A DNA stretch of 43,063 nucleotides, from NCBI GenBank assembly GCA_020850375.1, contig JADZET010000378.1, forward strand, positions 1 through 43,063. The letters run 5' to 3'. The stretch comes from Phycisphaeraceae bacterium. Its GTDB lineage: Bacteria; Planctomycetota; Phycisphaerae; Phycisphaerales; Phycisphaeraceae. Positions 15,001 through 27,000 of this stretch are shown here, piece after piece. Each line of letters begins with the position of its first letter. Positions within the stretch are counted from its first letter, which is position 1. Made by a program: the position numbers and the translations under genes. A model generated the notes under the pieces. The model worked only from the letters and a program-made list of their open reading frames with translations. It made no database searches and was not told where the DNA came from.

Positions 15001-18000
15001 GCGTCTACCAGGGCTACGACCACGACACCGCCGGGCTCCTCGGCGACGGCTGGCAGCTCGCCGGCTTCGAGCCGCGATTCACCACCGACCTCGAACCCAC
15101 GGGCCTCGAACCCATCGGCCTGCTGCCCGCCCTGCACGCCGGCGCACGCGTCTATCTCAACCTCCCCGACGGCACGCGGGCGGGCTTCACCTTCTCCCCC
15201 ACACGCCTGACCCTCGCGGGCAAGGACCTCTTCAGGCCCGCCTGGCTGGCCGACCCCGGCGTGACCTGGCAACTCCGCAGCGCCGACACGCTCCTCGAAC
15301 AGGTCGGCGAAGGCTTCTACGAGATCGGCACCGGCCTGGCCTACAACCCCGCCGCCGCCCGGTTCGACGAGTTCGACTACACCCTGACCTCCTCCTCCGG
15401 CGTCGCCTACGACTACCGCACCGACGAGGGCCTGCGCCGCATCACCAGCCCGGGCGGCGTCCACCTCCTGGTCGACGACGGCGCCGTGATCGGTCCCGAC
15501 GGCAGCCGCGTCGAGATCCGCCGCGACAACCAGGGCCGCGTGACGGACCTGCTCGGTCCCGCCGGCCAGCACGTCATCTACAACTACGTTCAGGGCCGAC
15601 TCTCGCTGGCCACCGAGCTCCAGTCCGGCCGGTCCCATGCCTACAGCTACGCCGGCCCTGGCGGCCGACTCTCGGTCGTCCTGGCCCCTGCCGGCTCGCC
15701 GAGCCTGCTCATGCGCTACGACGCCGACGGCCGGCTCGTCGCCAGCGATCCGATCCAGCAGAACCTCGGCTCGATCGGCCAGGTCCTCGGCGAACTCCAG
15801 ACCAGCCACCTCGCCGCCGGACAGACGCTCCGCTGGGCCATCCGCGTCAGCCAGGATGAGCTGGCCTCCTCCGCCGACGGCCGTCTGACGCTCGGCGTCG
15901 AGCTCCGCGGCCTGCTCAACCTCAACATGGCCCTGCCGACGATCCTCGGACTCGACGCCGGCTCGACCTTGGTCAGCGCCTTCCGCAGCCTGGCCCTGTT
16001 CACCTTCACGCAGCCCGGCGTCTACGTCATCCAGACCGTCGCCTCCAACAGCCAGTCAGCCGGCGAGTTCAGCATGGAGGTGTTCCTCGCCGCCGACGCC
16101 AACACCGACGGCAAGGTCGACGGCCTCGACGCCGCGATCATCGATGCCGCCCTGGGCGCTTCCGCCGGCCAGCCGGGCTACCCGTCCGACGCCGACGCCG
16201 ACCGCAACGGCGTCATCGACGCCGCCGATTGGCTGATCCTCCAGGCCAACACCGGCGTCGTGATCAACACCGCCCCGGCGGCCGCGGGCACAGCCCTCAG
16301 CGGCAGGGGGGGCCAGCTCCTCCGCATCGACCTGCTGCCCCTGGTCAGCGACCTCCAGGCCGGCGCGCTCGCCCTGGTCCTGCGCAACGTTCGCCACGGC
16401 TCAGCCACCCTCGCCGGCGACGGCCACACCGTCCTCTTCGCCGCCGACCTGGGCTACGTCGGCGACGCCGGCTTCGAGTTCGCCGCCTTCGACGGCAGCC
16501 TCGCTTCCGACTGGGCCCGCGTCGACATCAGCCTCGCCGCCGTGGCCATCTCCAGCATCCAGCTCCTGCCCAGGGATCCGGTGCTGGCCCCAGGCGCCGT
16601 GCAGGACCTCCAGGTCATCGCCACCTACGCCGACGGCGCCACCGAATCACTGCCTGCCCGCCTGGTCCTCTTCGGATCGTCCAACCCCGCCGCCGCACTG
16701 GTCTCGAGCACCGGCTCGGTCTGGGCACAGAATGTCGGCTATTCGGTCCTGACCGCCACCGTGAGCGACCTCGTCGCCGCCACACCCATCCTCGTCGGCA
16801 CGGCCGGCTCATTGCCCACGCTCCCCCAGCTCGAATTCTTCCCTGACAGCTACACCCTGGCCCCCGACGCCACCCGGCAACTGATCGTCCGTGAACTGCT
16901 GGCCGGCGGCTCGGTCGTCGACCGCTCCGACGCCGCCGACGGCTCGCTCTACTTCGTGATGGATCCGTCGATCCTCTCGGTCACGCCCGACGGCCTGCTG
17001 ACCGCCCTGGCCCCCGGCGTCTCGGCCGTGACGATCATCCACGCCGGCCGCAGCGCCGTGGTCCCCATCACCGTCATGCTCCCGCATGTCGGCGCCGGAC
17101 AGGTCGGCTCCGATGGCGCCATCATCGCCAACGCCGACGGCTACACCGCCGCCGTCGCCGCCGGCGCTCTGCCCGAGGGCACCACGGTCTCCCTGACCAC
17201 ACTCACCCAGGCCGACCTGCCCATGGGCCTGCCCGGCGAGTTCAGCTTCGCCGGCGCCTTCAGGCTCGACCTCGGCGGCCAGGTCGCCTCGACCGGCCTG
17301 GCGATTTCCGCCCCCGCCCCGGCCGGCTCGCAGCCCGGCGACGTCCTGGTCATGTTCCGCCCCGGCAAGTACCTCCGCGACGACGGCTCCCTGGCCGACG
17401 GCTGGGAAATCATCGACCGCATGGTCGTCGGCGCCGACGGCATCGCGCGCACGACCTCGCCGCCCAATCCCAGCCCGACCTGGGAGGGCATGCTCCTGCT
17501 GGCCGAGGCCCCCCTGGGCATCATCCCCTTCACCATCGCCAGCAGCATCGCCGCCACCGTCCAGGCCGCCAAGGCCACACGCACCGAGATCTACATCGAC
17601 CCCAACAACGGCCAGCCCTACTTCTCCGCCCCGGGCCTCTTCTTCGACTTCTGGATCCCCCTGCGGCCCGGCGTCGACGTCACCAAAGTCGCCCGCGTCG
17701 CCGTCGACGGCACCATGACCGTCCGCACCCTCGACCTGACCCACGCCGACCCCTCGGCCCCCGTGGTGGTCGATCTCACGACGCCCACCGCCGGCGACCG
17801 CACCGTCAAGATCACCCGCACCGAGGTCGTCTACACGCCCCAAGGCCCGCTCCTGAAAATCTACGGCACCGGCTTCGAGACCGGCCGGCTTGACCTCTTC
17901 GAGGTCGTCCTCTCCGCCGAGCAGGCCCCGCTGATCCGTCCCGCCTCCCTGCCCGACGAGAGCGAGGAGCCGGTCCGCCCCGCCGACGACGACCCCGCCG

Positions 18001-21000
18001 CACTGATCGAGGGCCTCGGCTACCGCTACTACGAGGGCTCCTGGGACAAGCTGCCCGACTTTGAGCACCTCACCCCCGTGGCCATCGGCGTCGTGGACAA
18101 CTTCGACCTCTCCGTCGCCCAGCGCGGCGACCACTTCGCCATCGTCTTTACCGGCTTCTACGAGGCCTCCACCGAGGGCACCTACACCTTCCATCTCCGC
18201 TCCGACGAGGGCAGCCGGCTCTACGTCGGGCAGCGCCTCGTGGTCGACAACGATGGCCTGCACGAGATCACCCTGGCCTCGGGCAGTATCTCCCTCGAGG
18301 CCGGCCGACACCGCATCACCGTCGAATATTTCGACGCCACCGGCCCGCAGTTCCTCGAGGTCCAGGTCGCCGGCCCCGGCTCGACCGACCAGCCCATCGC
18401 CGACGACAAACTCAACCGCCCGGCCGAGTTCGCCACGATCGAGGGCAGCCAGACCGTCTACCGCCCCGAGATCATCGAGGTCGGCGCCGACTACATCCTC
18501 ATCAAGCCCCCGACCTCCCTGCCCGTCGGCGGCGGCTACGTCAAGGTCAACAAGCTCGTCACCGAATACGTCCAGGAGCCCGGCGGCGGCTGGCGCACCG
18601 AGCAGGTCATGAGTACCGGCGGCTCCGTCCAGAGCCTCCGGCCCACCAAGGCCCCGTACTACGTCTACGTCGTCAACCAGGGCGACGCCTACGGCGACAA
18701 CGGCGGCGAGACCCTGACCGTCATCGATCCCCAGTACGCCGGCAACGCCGACTACGCCAACGGCGTCGTCGCCCGCATCCCCGTCGGCAAGAACCCCACC
18801 GACGTGGCCGTCTCACCCGACGGACTCCTCGCCTTCGTCACCAACACCGGCGAGGGCACCATCTCCGTCATCGACACCATCGGCCTGCGCGAGCTGGACA
18901 TGGACCCGCTCACGCCAGGCCTGCAGCGCATCGCCGCCGGAAGCACCCCCGGCGTGCCCGACGAGCCCGTCTGGGGCCACCCCAACTACATCGCCCTGCA
19001 CCCGACCCTCCCCTACGGCGTGGCCACCGACCGCACCAGCGGCAAGATCTTCATCTTCAGCTTCACCGACGCCCGCGCCTCGGTCTTCGACGTCGCCCTG
19101 GACGTGCCCGTGACCGGCCTGACCGGCGTCGATTTCTCCCCCAACGGCCTGTTCCTCTACGTCGCCAGCCCCGGCCTGGGCTCCTGGTCCGGCGGCGACG
19201 ACAACGCGCCGGCCGGCTACGTCTTTGTCTGGGACGTCAACTCTCATCAGACCGTCGGCGTCCTGGGCGGACTCCAGAAGCCCTTCGGCGTCACCCGCTC
19301 ACCCGTGGCCGACCAGCCCTTCGTCGCCGTCGCCGTCCGCGGCAGCGAGGCCTTCGGCTACACCATCATCGACACCACCCGCCAGACCTACCAGCTGCGA
19401 CTGGCCACCAACCTCCGCGGCGAGGAGCCCGCCTTCCCCACCTCCTGGCAATTCGGCTCCGCCAAGCTCGCCGACATCTGGAAGACCCTCTTCGACATCA
19501 ACAACGCCGAGGCCGTCGCCTTCGACCGCCAGGGCGACTACGCCTTCGTCCTCTTCAATAACACCTACTCCCAGGGCAACCCCGCCCGCGATCCGTTCAA
19601 CGGCATGGGCGGAAACATCGGCATCGTCGTCCACCCCTTCGACAAGACCCGGACCCGCTTCATCGCCGCCACCTCCATGGCCCCCTTCTCCTGGCCCGAC
19701 GAGCTGACCATCGACCCCTACAACCGCTACCTCTTCGCCACCTACAAGGGCCTCAACGCCGTCGTCGTCTATGACCTGACCAAGATCCGCGCCGCCCTGG
19801 ACATCATGGAGATGTATTTCCCCGAGGGCTGGCAGGCCTACGTCGATCGCTCCCTCGAAGAGTACATCGCCCTGATCCTCGGGCAGAGCCCCGCCGACTT
19901 CTTCGCCAACCGCGACAAGATGTTCTCCGGCTACGTCAACCCACACCCGCTGGACCTGAGCGTCATCAGCTCCTCGACCCTCTACGAGCAGTTCGAACGC
20001 GCCCGCCAGGACCTCGGCGACGGCAACATCCTCGTGGCCAAGATCGGCACCGGCAAGCTCCCGGCCGGCATCGCCGCCGGGCCCGAGGCACCCCCCGACC
20101 TCATCGGCGTGTCCGTCAAGCTCCTCGACGAGTCCCGGGACACCCCCGATGCGCTCGAAATCGCCTACGACGTCAACGGCAAGAAGCCCGACCGCCCCTT
20201 CACCATCGCCGTCTTCCAGTCCTACCTCGGCGCCGACCTCGCCCTCCTGACCACACCCTTCTTCACCACCTCCATCTCCGGCGACGGCCTGACCATCCGC
20301 CGGCACACCATCAAGGTCCCCCTCGGCCGCGAACTCGTGGCCGACGAGGGACTGCTCTACGTCGTCCAGATCGACTACGGCGACAACATCAAGGACGAGG
20401 CCGACGAGCACAACAACACCCTGACCTTCGAGATCCCGCCCCTGGGCGTCACCGCCGAATTCGACGGCGATCCGGACAAGACCATCTTCGGCCAGTACCT
20501 CGTCGGCGTCGAACTGCTCAACACCTTCCGCATCCGCGCCGCCGACGACCTGGTCAACCCCGACATCGCCGTCAAGGAAGTCCATGTCAAGATCGCCGAC
20601 CAGGACATCACCCTGGCCGACCACGGCGGCGGTTACTGGTCCTTCGTCTACGACGTCGGCAAGCTCGAAGAAGACACGCCGATGCTCGTCGAGTACGTCT
20701 ACCAGAACGGCCAGACCGACCAGCTCCCCTTCACCATCGACGTCCTCCTCCCCCCAGACTGGGTCAACCCCGAGAAACACAAGGCCCCCGATGATCCCAT
20801 CCGCGTGGCGATCCAGTTCAACAACGCCGGCGCAGGCTTCTATCAGATCGTCACCCAGACCCTCGCCCCGGGCATCGACCTGACCGTGCCCGAGATCGTC
20901 CCCCTCGTCGGCGGCCGGCCCATCCAGGCCGCCCTGGGCTACTTCTACTCCTTCAACTTCGACCTCGCCGGCCTCACCACGCAGCAACGCGTCGGACCGG

Positions 21001-24000
21001 CCCTCGTGGGCAACCTCCTGGGCAAGGAATTCGCCATCCGCCTGCCCATGCCCAAGAGCGGCACCCTCTCCACCGCCCAGCTCACCGAGCTGATCTCCAC
21101 CAACCTCACCAACGCCTTCAAGAGCGTCAAGAACCTCTACCAGACCGGCTCGGCGGGCCCGTCGAGCCCCGGCTTCCTCGAGAACCAGTTCAACAGCGCC
21201 GACAAGGCCCTCCAGGACCTGACCGGCGGCGACGAGAGCTACTCCAATCTCCCCCCCGGCACCGTCTACCAACGCAACCGCCCCGGCTACGAACGCAACA
21301 ACTTCGGCGTCACCAACCGCGAGGGACTCATCCCCAAGGACTACGACGACGTCGAACGCGCCATGTCCACCAGCCCCGCACTCGTCACCGAGCTCAGCTA
21401 CGAGTGGAACGACCTGACCATCAACAAGGACCTGACCATCCAGGACCTCGCCGGCGGCTTCAGCTTCGCCGTCACCTTCAAGAAGACCTTCCCCCTGATC
21501 TCCGTCTCGACCATCCTCGCCCAGGTCGGACCGTGGGTCGGCGTCACCGTCGGCGCCGCCATCGAGGTCGAGCCCTCCCTGAGCTTCAAGCTCAACGTCT
21601 CGCCCGTCGGCGGCCTCCTGACCATGACCAGCGGCAGCGTCACCGGCGCCTTCGGACTCACCGGCAAGGGCAACATCTCCGGCAAGATCCTCCTCGGACT
21701 CGCCGGCGTCACCGGCGAGATCTCCATCTCCGGCGCCGCCCAGCTCGACATCAAGCTCAACTACGACTACGGCAGCGGCAAGTTCGACATCGATCCCTCC
21801 AGCGGCTGGACCTTCCCCTTCAAGATCGGCGGCAAGATCGAGGGACAGGTCGCCTTCGAACTCGTCAAGGCCGACCTCTGGTCCTTCCAGCTCTTCAAGA
21901 CCGACAACATCCTCGGCTCGCCCTTCACCTGGGAGGGCTGGAAGAGCCAGGTCAACATCACCGGCAGCTCCTCGCTCGACACCCTCTTCCCGGGCGACAA
22001 TTTCGAGCCCAACGACGGCCTGGGCTCCACCGCCGACCTGGGCCTGATCAATGGCTCGGCCGTCGTCTCCGGCCTCACCCTCCACAACGCCGACGACGTC
22101 GACTACTACACCTTCCGCCTCCTCGCCCCCGCCGCCGCCGGCCACAACGTCGCCGTCACCTGGACGCCCGGCGTGATCACCGGCGACAACGCCTTCGCCG
22201 CCCTGCTCCAGGACGCCCAGGGCGCCACGCTCCGCACCCTGACCGTCACTTCCGACGGCGCCGGCACGATCGACCTGGCCGACCTGCCCGCGGGCCTCTA
22301 CTACCTGATCTTCCGCGGCGGCCCGGCCGACGGCATGGCCTACAACCTCAGCCTCACCGCCCCCTCGACCTCGCTGCCCGCCCTGGCCGTCGACCTGAGC
22401 CTCTCGAACCAGGCCGTCGAGGCCGGCGGCACGCTCACCGCCACCGTCCTGATCCGCAACGGCGGCGGCGACACCGCCCCGGCCGGCGAGGCCCGACTCG
22501 TCCTCAGCCGTGACGACATCCTCGACGACAACGACGCCAGCCTCCTGCCCATCCTCATGATCCCCGCCCTGGCGCCCGGCAGCGCCTGGCAGCAGACCCT
22601 CACCGTCACCATCCCCGCCTCCGTCACCGGACGCGTCTACGTCGGCATCGTCGCCGACCGCCGACAGGAGGCCAGCGAGGCCAGCAAAGCGGACAACGAG
22701 GCGCTCCTGCCCCTGGTCGTCGCCCTGCCCGGCGACGCCTTCGAGTCCAACGAGACCGGCTCATTCGCCCGCGACCTCGGCGGCATGGTCGCCACACGCG
22801 TCCTCGAAGACCTCAACATCGCCAGCTACGCCGACAGCGACTGGTTCAAGTTCGACCTGCTCGAGACCGGCACGGCCGAGGACTTCATCCTCGTCCAGCG
22901 GGCCGACGGCGCCGGCCACGCCTGGCTCATCCTCGACGACATGCTCGAAAACCGCGTCGCCGACAACAACCCCGCCCTGGCAACCACCGGCGACGGCGCC
23001 GATCGCATCGACCTCGAGGGCCTCGCCCCCGGCCGCTATTACCTCCGCGTCCGAACCCTCGACGACACGCCCTTCTACTACACCCTCACCCTCCACAGCG
23101 CCGAACGCACCGGCGTCAACCTCACCATCCAGAACGTCACCGTCGATCCCGACTTCCTGCCCGGCTCGACCATGACCGCCCGCGTCCTCCTGACCAACAA
23201 CGGCTCGGCCGACGCCTCCGGCTTTGACGTCGCTCCCTCGATGTCCATCGGCGGCTCGATCTACAACCTCGGGGCTGAGCACCGCGTGGGACTGCTGGCG
23301 GCCGGCCAGACCCAGGAGATCACCCTGACCTTCACCGTCCCCGGCATGCCGCTCGACGAGTTCGCCTACTTCGGCGTCACCGTGGATTCCGGGGACGACG
23401 TGGCCGAACTCAACGAGGACGACAACCTCAGCTTCCAGACCGTCCTGCTGACCGCCATGCCCGACGCCCACGAAACCGTCGAGGCTCTGCAGGGCCAGGT
23501 TGATCTCGGCCTCGTCCAGGGCGACCTGGTCATCCCCGCCCTGACGCTCCACAGCTTCCGTGACGTGGACGTCAGCAGCCTGCGCCTCGGCGCCGCCGGC
23601 GCCTCGGCCGACTTCATCCAGCTCCAGATGGCCGACCTGGCCGTTTCGGCACGCCTGAGCCTCTACCTGCCCTCCTTCGACCTGATCGCCGCGGCCGACA
23701 CCGACGCCTCCGGCCTTGCCCGCGTCAGCCTCGACGGTCTGCCCGCCGGCCAGTACATCCTGATCGTCGAGAACACCGGCTTCCTCACCCACGGCGATTA
23801 TGCGCTGGCCATCCACGCCCCCGAAGTCATCGGCACGAACCTCGCCGCCGTCGACCTCGTCACCGCCGTCTCCCTCCTCCAGGGCGACAGCCTCGACGTC
23901 ACCGCCACCCTGGCCAACCTCGGCGACCAGGCCGCCGGCGCCTTCACCTTCCGCTACCTCCTGCGGCCCGACGAGCTGACCGACCCCGCCGACGGCATCT

Positions 24001-27000
24001 TCCTCACCGCCCCGATCGCCGTGGCCTCCCTCGCCGCCGGCGGCTCGATCACCGACCAGCGTACCCTCGACCTCTCCGCCGTCGCCCCGGGCTTCTACGT
24101 CCTGAGCGTCGTCCTCGACGCCGACCACGCCGTCGCCGAGACGGCCGAGAACGACAACCTCGCCACCGTCGGCCTGATCCGCCTGCCCGCCCCCGACGAC
24201 ACCGAGTCCGACGATCAGTTCACCGACGCCTTCGGCCTGACCCTGACCGACGGTCAGGCCGCCACGGCCGCCCACACGCTCCACGGCCCGACCGACGCCG
24301 ACTGGTTCCGCTTCGAACTGCCCGCCGCCGCCGGCGCCGCCGATGCGATCCGCATCGCCCGCGTCGGCGCCGAGCCCAGCCTCACCCTCGGACTCTACGA
24401 CGACCTGGGCCACCTCCTCGAACAGATCACCGTCGGCAACGCGATGGGCGCCCTGAGCCTCACCGGCCGCTCCGCCGGCGAGTACTACGTCCGCGTCGCT
24501 CCCGCCACCACCACGGGCTACAGCTCCGCCTACACCGTGACCATCGACGCCCAGCAGGCCGCCGAGTCGAGCCAGTCCGGCAGCGGCGGCGGTCAGTCCC
24601 TGGCCGTCACGCCGCCAACCCCCGCCCTCACCGCCGCCGCCCTCTGGAACGATTCCCTCCTGGCCCTCTGGAGCCAGCTCTTCGGCCCGGCCACCCACAC
24701 CGCCGCCGCCATCCTTGGCGCGGCCGATAGCGACCCCGCCACAGCCCAGTCCGCCGACTGGACCGCCGACTGGACCGCCCGCGGTCAAGCCGCGGTGGCC
24801 TCGAACCTGCTGACCCTGACCGAATCCGGCGACACCATGCCCGGCCTGCGACGCAGCTACACCATCAGCTCAACCGACACCCGACTCCGACTGACGCTCA
24901 ACCTCAGCGAACTGAGCACCGCCGACGACAACGCCCCCGACGCCTTCGAACTCGCCCTCCTCGACGCCGCCACCGGACTGCCGCTCCTGCCCGGCACGGG
25001 CCTGAGCGCCTCCGACGCCCTGCTGAGCGTCCAGGCCGACGGCCGCGTCTACTTCGGCCCCGCCGTCACCGTCGCCGGCCTCGCCCAGTCCGGCCTGACG
25101 GCCGACCTCGGTCAGCCGCTGTCGATCGAGATCGATCTGTCGGCCCTGGCCGCCGGCGCCGCCTTCGACCTCTACCTCGACCTCCTGACCTTCGCCCCGC
25201 ACTACGGCCAGGCGACGCTCACGGGTCTGACCTTGGGCGAGTCCGGCAGCGACCAGACACCGCCCACCATCGTCGCCAGCACCGTGGGCGATCCTGACCT
25301 CGTCCAGCGGTCCTACGTCGACACCTTCTCCCTCCGCTTCTCCGAGGCGATGAACCTCGCCCACCTGATCGCCACCGGCCAGATCACCTCCGCCGTCTCC
25401 CTGGTCAACCTCGGCCTGCACGCTGACGACCACCCCGACACCCCCATCGCCCTGACGCCCGCGCAGTTCCACTACGACCCGGCCACCCTCACCCTCACCT
25501 GGTCGCTCGACGCCTTCGCCGGCGGCACGACCTCCCTGCCCGACGGCTACTACGAGCTGCGCCTGAGCTCCGCCCTGCTCACGGACCTGGCGGGCAACGG
25601 CCTGTCGGCCAGCGACCCCGCCCTGACGTTCCACCGCCTCGGCGGCGACGTCAACGGCGACGCCCTGGTCGACGACACCGACGCCGAGATCGTCCGCGCG
25701 GACCTCGGCGAGGCGGTCAGCGACGTATCGGCCGCGAATGCCGACACGGATCGCAGCGGCGTGGTCGCCGCCGTGGACCTCAACGCGGTCCTGTCCGCCC
25801 TGGGCCGGCGCGTCCTGCCCCCGAGCATGCCTGACACCAACGACGGTGTACCGCCCACCGTCGTCGCCGCCATCATCCAAGACGGCCTGACTCAGCGTTC
25901 CTACATCAACCGCATCGTCATCCGCTTCAGCGAGGCGACCAACGTCGGCGATCTCGTGGCCGACGGCCGGATCCATCAGGTCGTCAGTCTCGTGAACCTC
26001 GGCCGCAATGCCGACACCGACCGCGACCAAGTCATCCGCCTCAAGGCCGTCGAATTCCACTACGACCCGCAATCCTTCGCGCTGACGTGGGCCTACATGC
26101 CCTCCATCCCGTACGCTCCGTCGCTGGGCGACGGCCTGTACGTCCTGCGGATCAGCGACGACTTATTGCTCGACGCCGACGGCAACCGCCTCGACGGCGA
26201 CGGCAATGGCGTGCCCGCCGGAGATTACGCCCTGACCTTCCACGCTCTGCGCGGCGACGCCAACGGCGATGCCGTGGTCGACCAAGCCGACCGCGAACTT
26301 GTCCGTCAGAGCCTCGGCGAGGCCGCCGGCGATCCGCAGTTCAACCCCAACGCCAACCTCAACCACATCGGTGGCGTCACCGCGGCCGACCTGCAGATCG
26401 TCTTGTGGGCCCTGGGCCGGCGGATCATCTTCCCCGGTGGTCATGACGCCGCGCCGACGGTCCTGTCCTCGAGTGTGCAGGATGGCCTGACCCAACGCTC
26501 CTACGTCGACACCCTGAGCATTCGCTTCAGCGAGCCGACCAACGTGCCAGCCCTGATCGCGGGCGGCCAGATCACCCAGGCCGTCACCTTCGAACGCTTC
26601 GACCCCGGCTCGCCCGTGGCCGTGATCCTGACCGTCGGTCAGTTCCAGTACACGGCCGCCACCACCACGCTCCGCATCAGCCTGGTGCTCCCGCCCGCCA
26701 CGTCATTGCCCGACGGCCGCTTCCGCCTGCGTCTGGGCGCCGGCCTGATCTCCGACCTGTCCGGCAACCCGCTCGACGGCGACCACGACGGCACGCCCGG
26801 CGGCGACTGGGAGGTCGAGTGCCACCGTCTGTCCGGCGACGCCAACGGCGACGGCGTGGTGGACATCACCGACATGGACAGGATCCGTCAGTCATTGGGC
26901 GAGGCCTTCGGCGACGGCCAGTTCGACCGCAACGCCGACCTTGACCGCGACGACGTCATCACTGGCGAGGACCTGTCGATCGTCCGCCACAACCTAGGCC

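Noticed and set aside
14934..15765. Polymorphic Rhs toxin system
   Set aside because: Only a short YD-like segment is present, with no Rhs core end, no variable C-terminal toxin and no immunity gene; the chain continues with dockerin and Ig-like domains.
11367..24788. Further long minus-strand frames (11367-14114, 14343-15809, 16809-18311, 19299-22145, 22761-24788)
   Set aside because: These are antisense shadows of the giant gene for the same reason: low-complexity Gly/Val/Glu/Asp-rich text with no recognisable motif or ribosome site.
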